Source of the DNA: Pectobacterium araliae
GTDB lineage: Bacteria > Pseudomonadota > Gammaproteobacteria > Enterobacterales > Enterobacteriaceae
DNA length: 64,000 bases
Direction of reading: 5' to 3'
Assembly (NCBI RefSeq): GCF_037076465.1
Contig: NZ_AP028908.1
Coordinates: 3,844,001-3,908,000, forward strand
In this document: in pieces, positions 37,184-45,781 of the stretch
How positions within the stretch are numbered: position 1 is the stretch's first letter
How the letters are laid out: each line of letters opens with the position of its first letter
Position numbers and translations under genes: made by a program
Notes under the pieces: model-generated
What the model saw: the letters and a program-made list of their open reading frames with translations, nothing else
Told to the model about the DNA's origin: nothing
Database searches by the model: none

Positions 37184-38308
37184 CTAAAGTGGGCTGATAA
37201 GAACCCTATCAACTGAATTGACTGAGATAGCGCCGGGTGGCGGAAGTCTCTTACCGTTTTTCGCTGCTATAGCCTGAAATCGAAGTAATTCCACAGAGGC
37301 AATTTTCAGGGCATCATCATGCGTTGAAGCCGTCACAGACAGGTTATCAAGATCGGAGAATTTCAATGTAACCGTTGTATCATCGACATCAATATCCGCT
37401 GGGTAAGGAACAAAGATGGAGGCGAGTTTTTTAGCCTGTTTCTTATGTGCATCCAGTTTGCTCACGAGGTGTGTTGCACGAAGGTGGGTATAGCGTTTCA
37501 ACATATTCATTGATTTATGACCTGATATCGCCGCCACTTCCATAACATTTAACGTTCCCAGTTCAAAGAATCGGCTGATTGCCTCATGTCTGAGATCGTG
37601 AAAATGTAGATCGTCGATAGCCAGAGCCTTCAAAGCCACACGCCATGCGCTTTTAAAGCCACTCGACGTGTAGCTAAAGATATAGCCATTCTCATGATGT
37701 GGCCGTTCACCTAGACCACACAGAATTTGCCGTGCTTTTGATGATAATGGAACGTCTCGCGATGTCCCATTTTTCGTCAAAGGCAAATGGGCAACGCCGA
37801 GGCGAAGATCGGTATATTCCCATCTCAACGACAAAATTTCGCCTTGCCGCATTCCGGTTTCCAATGCGATCTGAAAAATAGCCAATAATTCAGGATTTTT
37901 ATCTTTGAAGTATCTAGTTAGCTGTCGTTCTTCCTGAGTCGTTAACCTCCGGGTACGGCCTGACGATACGGTAGGTTTGCGAACATTTTCAACAGGGTTT
38001 ATAGAACATGTGCCCCACTCAACTTTTGCCAGATTATAAAGCGCCGATAACAATGCTAATTCCAGTCGTACCGTATTCGCACTTATCGGCTTTTGCGTTC
38101 TAGAGTTAAATTCCGATAATCTATTATCTCTATATTCTGCAATGTCTATGGATGAAATTTCATCCATATTTCTATTAGCCAAACGCGAACGCTTGATAAC
38201 ATTGATTCGATAGAACTCCTGCAATTCTCCTCGCTTGTGTCGAGATACCGTGGAAAAATACTTATCCAACGCTTTACTTAACAGTATCTTTTTTATACGT
38301 TTTTTCAC
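37184..38308 (-). CDS. Tyrosine recombinase with HicB-like C-terminal domain
   Basis: A 374-residue phage-type integrase. The catalytic Arg is in [15 protein letters not shown], the HxxR box is [10 protein letters not shown], and the region [14 protein letters not shown] supplies the late His and the Tyr. After residue 300 comes a non-integrase tail of about 70 residues ([22 protein letters not shown] ... [12 protein letters not shown], shown in parts) that looks like a HicB antitoxin fold. The frame runs back to a TTG at 38353; GTG 38308 with GGAAG upstream is a better start. It is a second recombinase in the island, near the right end. Confidence 0.83.
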   Translation of the reverse strand: MKKRIKKILLSKALDKYFSTVSRHKRGELQEFYRINVIKRSRLANRNMDEISSIDIAEYRDNRLSEFNSRTQKPISANTVRLELALLSALYNLAKVEWGTCSINPVENVRKPTVSSGRTRRLTTQEERQLTRYFKDKNPELLAIFQIALETGMRQGEILSLRWEYTDLRLGVAHLPLTKNGTSRDVPLSSKARQILCGLGERPHHENGYIFSYTSSGFKSAWRVALKALAIDDLHFHDLRHEAISRFFELGTLNVMEVAAISGHKSMNMLKRYTHLRATHLVSKLDAHKKQAKKLASIFVPYPADIDVDDTTVTLKFSDLDNLSVTASTHDDALKIASVELLRFQAIAAKNGKRLPPPGAISVNSVDRVLISPL

Positions 38309-38354
38309 TACTATTATCTTCCCTATTGGCCAAAGGGGAAGACAATACAACAAA

Positions 38355-38429
38355 TTAGAGAGCGCATTTAGGTCTCTGCTCGCATGAACCTTCCAATGCG
38401 GCGTGGGGTGGCTCAGGGGCTGAGCTCAT
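38355..38429 (-). pseudogene. Remnant of a GNAT-type toxin start
   Basis: An ATG overlaps the stop of the antitoxin remnant (ATGA) and opens [10 protein letters not shown], resembling the usual start of TacT-like GNAT toxins. The similarity then stops and the frame ends after 24 codons. Only the first ten or so codons survive. Confidence 0.5.
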
Positions 38430-38650
38430 TTTTTCTGTTCCCACGGTGCCAGTGTTTGCATGGTGTTGCAAAGTGAGGCATTTGGTGCAGGAGGCTGATC
38501 CAAGCGGACGAGGAATTCCGGATAAGCATCTGAACTTGCCATGATAAGCGGCTGATCGATCAACGTCTCCTCAGTAACAGCTTGTTCATCGGGCTCGGTA
38601 CGTAAATTTAATGCCACGCGTTTAGCAGAAACGTCTTTTGCTGCCGACAT
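38426..38650 (-). pseudogene. Truncated DUF1778 (TacA-like) antitoxin
   Basis: A 74-residue frame with GAGGGA seven bases upstream of ATG 38650. It starts as a DUF1778 antitoxin (AAKDVSAKRVALNLRTEPD) and ends like one (LIMASSDAYPEFLVRLDQPP ... TMQTLAPWEQ). About 20 residues of the ribbon-helix-helix between them, normally containing the DNA-binding helices, are missing. The toxin partner is reduced to its first codons, so this module is decayed. An ATG five codons upstream (38665) is also open. Confidence 0.7.
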
Positions 38651-38887
38651 AATGTCATCCCTCATGGTTCCCTCTGGAGAGTAATTATACAGTTTGCATA
38701 AGGCTTATATCATTACGATTTGCAGATACCATGGGAACCGAACCGAAGGAACGAACCGGGAATTTTTTATCGTATACATCCCATCATTCTGATCTATCTA
38801 TGAAAATACGGGTCAACCTACGGGTCTTGACAACAGCCACGCTTAAAATTTATGCTGTATTTCAACTTAATAGAAAGCTGAATGATC

Positions 38888-39060
38888 CCGAGTCCGGCAC
38901 CACCTTTCCTTTTTTATGCCTCCTTATCAATCCCTATATTGTTGTGATTCAATAAGTTGGCGTAAAAATCTTTTCCGATGCGTTTTGATTTATCCCTTCG
39001 TATCGAGGAATTTGTGGATCAGATTGCGGGTCATTCAGTTCGATGAACGGGAGTGACCCT
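38888..39060. repeat. Right copy of the island direct repeat
   Basis: This copy is about 96% identical to 20472-20645. It begins CCGAGTCCGGCACCA (tRNA-Phe 3' end with one G missing) and includes the whole integrase leader up to GGGAGTGACCCT, but the integrase gene itself is absent. It marks the right end of the first island and probably the left end of a second, damaged one. Confidence 0.9.
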
Positions 39061-39874
39061 TTGCCAAAAAATCAAGAAATGCCCGTAATGGTGGGATCAT
39101 TTGCCGGCGGCTGGTGTAGTACACATAAAAACCAGGGAAAGCGGGCGTCCAATCTTTTAAAAGTTGTATCAGTTGTCCATTTTCCAGAAAGGGATCGACC
39201 TGGTGTGCGAACTGATACGCTATTCCTGCACCATCCAGTGAGATTTGAGTAGGCATCGCCGGTTCATCGACTATCAGCGCACCCTTGACGTGCACTTCCA
39301 GTTGTTCACTCTGACGCTGGAATTCCCACCGGTAAACGCTGTTATCGCTTGGACGGCGATAGGTCAGACACCGGTGACGAACCAGATCCTGTGGTTTGCG
39401 TGGATACCCTGCCTTCACCAGATAAGCAGGGCTGGCAACGACTTTCATTTCCAGATCGCCGCTGAGCCTGACAGCCACCATATCACGATGCAGCTTTTCA
39501 CCAAGCCGCATCCCAGCATCGAAACGTTCGGCCACGATATCAATCAGCCGGTCATCCGTCACCACATCCACGGTGATATCCAGGAAAGCGCTAAGAAAGC
39601 CACCTAATATTGGCGCCAGGTAGTGTATTGCAGCCACTCTCGCAACGTTGAGCCGCAGTAGGCCAGACGGGCGATCTGCCTCCTGAACCGCATCGGTCAC
39701 TGCACCTTCCAGTTCTTCCAGCGCCTGCGGCACCGACACACGCACCGCCAGGCCGTCTTCGATAAACCAGCCGCCGATCCTGGCGCAATATCGTTGGCCC
39801 AGTTCCTTGGCGCTATCAAAATCGGCGCCGACCTGCCTGATATCTGCCTGCGCTGTAGGCTGCAATGGCCTCAA
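39035..39874 (-). pseudogene. LysR effector domain fused to a PLP-enzyme fragment
   Basis: From about residue 46 to the end this frame is a LysR substrate-binding domain (RPSGLLRLNVARVAAIHYLAP ... FPGFYVYYTSRRQM, in parts). There is no helix-turn-helix. Residues 8-43 instead continue the PLP-dependent enzyme of the upstream frame (ADIRQVGADFDSAKELGQRY, WFIEDGL). The last seven residues, G-H-S-R-S-S-N, are encoded by the island repeat. It is therefore a deletion fusion with a replaced end, not a working regulator. Confidence 0.82.
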
Positions 39875-40448
39875 TTTTCAGCGGGTTGGCATTTTTCGCG
39901 GCAAACACCGTCACTGGCAAGCTGGCCTTATGGCAATAGAACGCCAGCACCAGACCCCAATTGCCCGCGCTGGCGCAGACCAGCGGACGCGATTCGCTGC
40001 GGGCGAGCGCGCCGGCGATAACCAAGCCTGCGCCGCGCCCGAGCTGAGCAGATAGCTGGGGGCATTCATACTGCGGCGTATTAAGGAATACAGGATCGAT
40101 GGCATCGGGCGCCTGGCGGATATGGTCCAGGCTGAGCCGGTGCGCGGGCCGCTGTCCGTTGATCAGGGCTGAACGTTCGGCTATGGGTCGGATGGCACCA
40201 GCACTCATCGCCCGGTCGGTCATCAAGATGCCGTCGAGGTGATCGATTTCATGTTGGATCAGTTCTGGGATATCAACCTGCGGCGCGGCCATCGCCCAGC
40301 CAAAACCAGCCCTCAGGCGAAAATCCGCCAGCGTGGCCTGCAAATCGCCGATAATTCGCCGCAGTTCGGGATCGAAATCAATGACCGGATCGGCAATGCC
40401 ATGCAACCCCGGCGCGTCGTCGGTGATAATGGTGAGCACTCGGGACAT
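39816..40448 (-). pseudogene. Fused remnants of peptide deformylase and a threonine-dehydratase-like enzyme
   Basis: The first 80 residues are a peptide deformylase with an internal deletion: GFGWAMAAPQ runs straight into PELIQHEIDHLDGI, so the metal His pair (HEIDH) survives but the EGCLS cysteine region is gone. The rest is a PLP fold II enzyme (PVFLNTPQYECPQLSAQLG, CASAGNWGLVLAFY) that lacks the Lys-containing SFKGRGA-type segment. A 4-base insertion near 39845-39850 shifts the frame into the LysR fusion. It lies divergent from an intact Lrp-type gene that may once have regulated it. Confidence 0.8.
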
Positions 40449-40544
40449 CTTTTCCCCCTCCGCCGTTAGTGTTAACGTAGTTTAACGGCGTTGCAGCGCC
40501 TGGTGACGGCATATTCAGGCGCGTTCTTGCGGACTAACGAATAA

Positions 40545-41057
40545 ATGAGCGATAAAAACGCGGCTAAACTGCAACAGAACCACAGCATAACCGCTATCGA
40601 CGAGTTCGACCGCCGTATCTTGGCGCGTTACCAACGCGATACCCGCCATATTGCGCAAAGCATCGGTGAAGAGGCTGGCCTGTCGGCTGCTGCGGTGCAA
40701 CGGCGGCTTAAACGGATGCGCGAGAGCAGCAGCATCGAGCAGGAGACCGCCACGCTGGACGCCCACGTCCTCGGCTACCCGGTAACGTGCCTGGTGGGTA
40801 TCAATTTGCTTGAAGAGCGCAACGAACAGATCAAAGCGTTTAAACAAGCGATGCTTAAGCAAGCACAAGTCCAACAGTGTTATTACGTCACCGGAGAGTA
40901 TGACTTTATTTTGACGGTAGTCTGCCGCGACCTTCAGGATTATGAACGTTTTACGCAAGAGGTCATAATGGCCGAACAGAACGTACGTAGTTTTACTACC
41001 TGGGTAGTGATGGGCAAAGTAAAATCCGGCACCGCCCTGCCCCTTGCACCGGATTAA
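40545..41057 (+). CDS. Lrp/AsnC-family transcriptional regulator
   Basis: A 170-residue regulator with an N-terminal helix-turn-helix (DEFDRRILARYQRDTRHIAQ, then GLSAAAVQRRLKRM) and a C-terminal RAM ligand domain (VQQCYYVTGEYDFILTVVCR). It appears full length. Such proteins often control an adjacent amino acid enzyme; here the divergent enzyme gene is decayed, so it may be an orphan. No strong Shine-Dalgarno is visible before ATG 40545. Confidence 0.88.
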   Translation: MSDKNAAKLQQNHSITAIDEFDRRILARYQRDTRHIAQSIGEEAGLSAAAVQRRLKRMRESSSIEQETATLDAHVLGYPVTCLVGINLLEERNEQIKAFKQAMLKQAQVQQCYYVTGEYDFILTVVCRDLQDYERFTQEVIMAEQNVRSFTTWVVMGKVKSGTALPLAPD

Positions 41058-41099
41058 GCCGCACTGATGCGGGAGTCATACTTACAAACACGTCTGAGC

Positions 41100-41659
41100 A
41101 ATTTCGATAATATAATGCTAATAACATAGAAGAGTAACCCACACCGGTAACGAACTGACATACCAGCGCGACTCTCTGTGTACCGTTTTTCCCCGCTCGC
41201 CACGCTCACTCACTACTTCTATTAACGTACGGATTGTTGGCCAGCGTTGTGTTAGTTCGTCGGGAAAGTCCGCACTTATCTGCATTACCTGACGATGCTC
41301 CGCCCGCCCATGAGCCTGATTATTTTCCGTATGCGTCGCCAGCCCCTTATCGTCATAACATGAAGAAAAACGTTGCTTAACAAATTCATACAGCTTAACA
41401 GTGCCGACATCAGAGACTCGCTATCTAATGCCTTGATAATATTGGCGATACAATGACGTCTGGGAATGCCGTGAATAAAAGGGGAATGCTGCCTTAGCCA
41501 CGGGAGCTGACACTCGCCGAACTGCTGTATGGCTTTCTATCCCGATGCGCCACTGAGCACGGCAGCAAAGGTGAGGAAGATGACGTCCATCAATTCATGC
41601 TTTTTGTTCGTTTCGCAACGTGGGTTGGGTATTTCATTGATATAATTAAAGAGAGTCAT
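41100..41659 (-). pseudogene. ISAs1-family (H-repeat) transposase remnant
   Basis: Translating the minus strand from 41659 gives MTLFNYINEIPNPRCETNKK and FLTFAAVLSGASG, then a stop where a Trp is expected, then KAIQQFGECQLPWLRQHSPF and RRHCIANIIKALDSES. After a deletion, a shifted frame carries AHGRAEHRQVMQISADFPDE and QRWPTIRTLIEV. These are pieces of the H-repeat transposase. The catalytic centre is gone, so the element is dead. Confidence 0.82.
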
Positions 41660-41841
41660 TATCTTTCACTGTGTTTTGGGGGGATAAAACTCAGGACAAT
41701 GAAATCGAAATAAGTTCTCTATTTCAATAAGTAAAGTGGGATCCCGCCCTGAACCTTGACCTGATCGTTTTTGCTTTGAGAAGATTCAGGAAAATAAAAA
41801 AAGGAGAGACGCCTTATCTTAAATAATCAACATACTGGTGG

Positions 41842-42462
41842 ATGCGTTCAATAGAATTTGCAATATTCCTTCATGCTGTGCCAAAGACAACGTATATAGC
41901 CGGATTTGACTTACCCTTATCGATCACACAACACAAAGATTACATTAAACGTATTCAATCGGTCACTTTTCCTGAGCGAGAATTATTACTCGGGTTGCTT
42001 GAGTATGATCTTGATAACGGACTTTGTATAGCTAATGCAACTCCCGAGCAACGTGAAGTCACTATGGCGAAAAAGATTGAAATTGCCGTAAAACTTAGTT
42101 TTGAGTCCATCATCGTTATTTGCCATAACTTTCATGCAACGTACAACTCTTGGCTTAACTATCCTTCGCTATGCCAGATTATCGAAGACAGATTTTGTAA
42201 GAACGTTGGTATCACATCGTATGGACTCTTTTCGGAAAACATAGAGTTTATTGCCACGCCAGACGGACATTCTTTGGCAGTAAACACTGTAAAAAACACT
42301 TGCGAAAAAATTGATAGTCAAACATACAAAGTAAAAATGATATCCTCTCATTACAGAACAGAAAATAGTGATGTGATGGAGCCGATTCTTAATGCTCCTC
42401 AACATTTCGATGAATTTGTTATTTTCCCCCATGGGAAGAAACTGAACATGGAGCTTTACTGA
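41842..42462 (+). CDS. Unknown protein coupled to an ABC exporter (206 residues)
   Basis: I do not recognise this family. The start ATG has GGTGG a few bases upstream. The product is soluble, with no signal or membrane helix. It is mixed alpha/beta, with SFESIIVICHNFHATYNSW in the middle and a C-terminal half containing ATPDGHSLAVNTV and HFDEFVIFPHGKKLN. Its stop overlaps the ABC exporter start (TGATG), so the two are translated together. The pair is more AT-rich than its neighbours and lies between IS remnants, which suggests transfer. A substrate-modifying or immunity role is possible but unsupported. Confidence 0.6.
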   Translation: MRSIEFAIFLHAVPKTTYIAGFDLPLSITQHKDYIKRIQSVTFPERELLLGLLEYDLDNGLCIANATPEQREVTMAKKIEIAVKLSFESIIVICHNFHATYNSWLNYPSLCQIIEDRFCKNVGITSYGLFSENIEFIATPDGHSLAVNTVKNTCEKIDSQTYKVKMISSHYRTENSDVMEPILNAPQHFDEFVIFPHGKKLNMELY

Positions 42463-44243
42463 TGAAGAAAATGCAGGAAAAAATAAAGTTGGTGACTTAC
42501 TCACTTTCATTATTATTCAGGAAATCGCCATGGTTATCAATACTATTCATTATTCTTATCGCCTTGCAGGGATTGCTGCCGACCATGAGTGTTATAGCAA
42601 GCATCAAACTGGGAAATATTATTAGTAGCTCCGATCATTCTGAGCTAATGATGGTGGCGATATTCTGGGCGTTAACGTTTGTCTTCCCCGGGGTGCTAGC
42701 TCCCATAACAAGTACACTACAAAGTATTCTAAATCAGCATGCTACCTATCTTACTCAGAGAACAGTGATGGAAGCAGCCTGCCGTATCGAAGATTTGAAA
42801 ATTATTGAGAAATCTGATATTCACGATAATCTGGAAGTACTTTCTAGGGAGGCAGCACATCGTCCTCTTAATCTTCTGGTTAATCTCGTTGAGATATTTC
42901 GAGGTCTACTGACTCTTTTGTCACTTTCCTTTGTATTAGCTGCTGTTGTCTGGTGGCTGCCATTGGCATTTCTTCTTCCTCTTATTCCAGTAACATTTAC
43001 AGTAGCTCTATCACAAATAGATATCTTTCGCGCTTTACTCGGGAAAGGGGCAGCAGCACGTCTTATAAGATATTATCTTTCCGTTCTACTTGATGTCAAA
43101 TTAGCCAAAGAAATTCGGATCTTTAGATCTGCTACCTTCTTTTTTACTAAGCATGCACAAGCTTTTGAAGAACTTGAAGATGAACTCAACCAGGTTCGAC
43201 GTAAGCAATTGTTAAGACCTCAGCCATGGAATTTATTGTATCTCATATGTGCCTTAGGTGTCATGTACTGGTTTGTTGAATATATACAGGCAGGAAGAAT
43301 TTCTATTGGGGGGCTGTTAGGCACTATTCAGTCAATTTCATATTTTGGTCTTTCTTGCCAATGGATGGTATATTCATTTGCAAATGTAGGAGTTTGTTTT
43401 AGCTTCTTTTCTCGATTAAGAGACCTTGAAAAGGTTGCTCAAGAGATCAATTATCCATTTACTGCGATTTCTGCACTCGACGAAATCAGGTTTGAGAATG
43501 TTTCTTTTTCCTATCAGGACGGCCATCCTGTCCTCAGTAATATCAATCTTACGATCCATGCAGGTGATCATCTTTCAATTGTTGGTGAAAATGGGGCAGG
43601 TAAATCGACTCTTGTAAAATTACTCTGTCGCCTGTATCAGCCAACATCGGGCCGGATTACATGGAATGGAATAGATGTTTCCAGTATTGATATAGTGACA
43701 TGGCATCGTCGGCTTAGTGCTATTTTTCAGGATTTTGGTCACTACAACATGACCGTAAAAGATAATGTTACATTTAAAACCCATATGAATGAATTCGAGC
43801 AGCAGCGCTTTTTACTTGCTTGCCAGCAGGCTCAATTTCCACTTGAGTTCCCCCATGATTCCGACGATTTTATAGGTAAGGAATACTCAGGGACTGAACT
43901 TTCAGGGGGACAATGGCAACGCCTTGCTCTGGCACGCGCTTTGTTTTCTGATGGTGAATTGATAATACTCGATGAACCTACAAGTGCAATGGATCCGAGA
44001 ATTGAAACTGAGCTATTTACACGTTTTTCGGAGCTGATTCAGGGGCGGACATCTGTAATGGTTACTCATCGCTTGAGTGCTGTTAAAAATTCAACTCGTA
44101 TTGTGGTACTTAAACAAGATGAGATTATTGAAAGTGGAACTCCAACTGAGCTTGAAGCAAAGCAAGGAGAATACTATTCACTGCTGTGCTTACAAAGAAG
44201 TCAATATGACTCTGCCTCTGAAATAAAACATTGTGCTACATAA
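42462..44243 (+). CDS. ABC exporter (fused permease and ATPase)
   Basis: A 593-residue half-transporter of the MsbA/peptide-exporter type. Six membrane helices lie within residues 20-320. The ATPase has Walker A GENGAGKST, Q-loop AIFQDFGHYN, signature LSGGQ, Walker B LIILDEPTSA and switch His in VTHRLS. All catalytic elements are intact. There is no N-terminal C39 peptidase. The type is common next to RiPP and lantibiotic genes; no precursor peptide is evident here. It is coupled to the unknown upstream gene. Confidence 0.88.
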   Translation: MKKMQEKIKLVTYSLSLLFRKSPWLSILFIILIALQGLLPTMSVIASIKLGNIISSSDHSELMMVAIFWALTFVFPGVLAPITSTLQSILNQHATYLTQRTVMEAACRIEDLKIIEKSDIHDNLEVLSREAAHRPLNLLVNLVEIFRGLLTLLSLSFVLAAVVWWLPLAFLLPLIPVTFTVALSQIDIFRALLGKGAAARLIRYYLSVLLDVKLAKEIRIFRSATFFFTKHAQAFEELEDELNQVRRKQLLRPQPWNLLYLICALGVMYWFVEYIQAGRISIGGLLGTIQSISYFGLSCQWMVYSFANVGVCFSFFSRLRDLEKVAQEINYPFTAISALDEIRFENVSFSYQDGHPVLSNINLTIHAGDHLSIVGENGAGKSTLVKLLCRLYQPTSGRITWNGIDVSSIDIVTWHRRLSAIFQDFGHYNMTVKDNVTFKTHMNEFEQQRFLLACQQAQFPLEFPHDSDDFIGKEYSGTELSGGQWQRLALARALFSDGELIILDEPTSAMDPRIETELFTRFSELIQGRTSVMVTHRLSAVKNSTRIVVLKQDEIIESGTPTELEAKQGEYYSLLCLQRSQYDSASEIKHCAT

Positions 44244-44285
44244 GAAAATATCATGAAAAAATCGATAATGACTTAAAAGCGTTTT

Positions 44286-44821
44286 TTGACCGCCACTATT
44301 GATGTTTCCTGCCGATATTGTCAGCAAACAGAACCCGTCCGTAAGCATGGAATGGGAAAGGCAGGATTTCCCCGATATTACTGTCAACATTGTCGCCGTA
44401 CTTTCCCGATTAACTACCGCTATAACGCCCATAAGCCCGGAACAAAAGAAAAAATTGTCGATATGGTTATGAATGGAGCTGGGGTCAGAGACACGGGGCG
44501 AGTTCTGAAAATCAGTATGAACACCGTCATGAGCACATTAAAAAACTCGCACCGCGACAAGTAACAAGCAAACCCACCGTCTATGACGCTCTCATCCTGA
44601 CTTGTGAACTGAATGAACAAGGGTCATTCACGGGGAATAAAAAACAGCAGCACTGGCTTTGGTATGACAAAAAGAAAACAGGTTGTTGCCCCTGTATTTG
44701 GTCCCCGCAGCAGTTACGCGAGATGTTCGCGATACATCAATTCGATGACCTTGATAACCTGCTAGAGCAAGAACACCAGATTTGGCTGGATGACCCTAAC
44801 CTACCTTATAGCGACAATTGA
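44286..44821 (+). pseudogene. IS1-family transposase remnant (InsA plus broken InsB)
   Basis: The first frame, from a TTG at 44286, gives an InsA-like zinc-finger and helix-turn-helix protein (SCRYCQQ ... RYYCQHCRRTF, IVDMVMNGAGVRDTGRVLKI). It ends at 44564. The IS1 slippery sequence A6C is present at 44540-44546, and the minus-one frame continues as InsB (LILTCELNEQGSFTGNKKQQ, HWLWYD). A further frameshift near 44680 and an early stop remove the DDE core. No intact terminal repeats are found. Confidence 0.8.
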
Positions 44822-44977
44822 CACATTATGTTCGAAGGAACGCTATTGATATTGTCAGTTTGGTCCATTCTGTACCATGATATCTACCAAAATAAGAACC
44901 GCTAATGGGTGAAAATTCAGAGGGCCACCACGCTTTCTGACTTGGCATACATCTCAACGAAATTAAGGCAGGTCAGT

Positions 44978-45781
44978 GTGGATAGTTTCAATCGCTCAGC
45001 ACTTCGTCGTGCTTTTACGTCGCTGGCATTTTGCCTATTGGCATTTAGCGCTCATGCCCAAACTAGCGATCCGCTACTGACGCATCCTTCTCATGATAAC
45101 CAAACCTCTACCCCCGCAGACAATCAGGCGCGTGGGATTTTGGTCGCCGTCGATCAGGCCACGCTGTCCAGCGATCTGGCTGGGCGTATTGTGGAAATAC
45201 CATTTAGAGAAGGGGAAGCCTTCAAGAAAGGCGACCTATTGGTGCGGTTTGACTGCTCGGTTTACCAGGCTCAATTAGCAGCGGCTCAGGCAGCCATGCG
45301 GGCAGCGGAAGCAGAGTTAAGTCAAAATCAGCAACTGGCACAAATGAAATCGGTGGGAAGACACGCGGTATCGTTATCCGCCGCGCGCTTTGCGCAGTCT
45401 CAGGCGGAAAGTCAGGTCTATCAGATCCAGGTCAATCGCTGTCGCCTTCTGGCCCCGTTCGATGGACAAGTGGTCAAACGCCGAGCCCAAACGTATGAAA
45501 GCGTCGGCGTTGGCGTGCCGGTGCTGGATATCGTCAATAATCGCCACCTTGAGATTAACCTTCTAGTGTCCTCCCGCTGGTTGTCGGCCATTAAACCTGG
45601 CCTGATATTTACGTTTACGCCGGATGAAACCGGTAAACCACTACAGGCCAGCGTGGCCCGATTGGGCGCACGTATTGATGAGAGCAGCCAAACGCTAAGC
45701 CTGACTGGCGTTATCGAAAGCAAAGACAGCAGCCTGATGGCCGGTATGAGCGGCACGGCGCAATTTCCGGAGGCACCGTGA
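44978..45781 (+). CDS. HlyD/RND-type periplasmic adaptor, first of secretion locus
   Basis: A 267-residue adaptor. GTG 44978 with AAGGCAGG upstream gives a clean signal peptide (SLAFCLLAFSAHA, cleavage near residue 28); the frame is open further upstream to 44909. The lipoyl-like half-motifs flank a coiled coil rich in Ala, Gln and Glu (about residues 115-165), followed by CRLLAPFDGQVVKR and a beta-barrel part. It would link an inner membrane component to the TolC-like protein. It overlaps the next gene by four bases (GTGA). Confidence 0.85.
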   Translation: MDSFNRSALRRAFTSLAFCLLAFSAHAQTSDPLLTHPSHDNQTSTPADNQARGILVAVDQATLSSDLAGRIVEIPFREGEAFKKGDLLVRFDCSVYQAQLAAAQAAMRAAEAELSQNQQLAQMKSVGRHAVSLSAARFAQSQAESQVYQIQVNRCRLLAPFDGQVVKRRAQTYESVGVGVPVLDIVNNRHLEINLLVSSRWLSAIKPGLIFTFTPDETGKPLQASVARLGARIDESSQTLSLTGVIESKDSSLMAGMSGTAQFPEAP

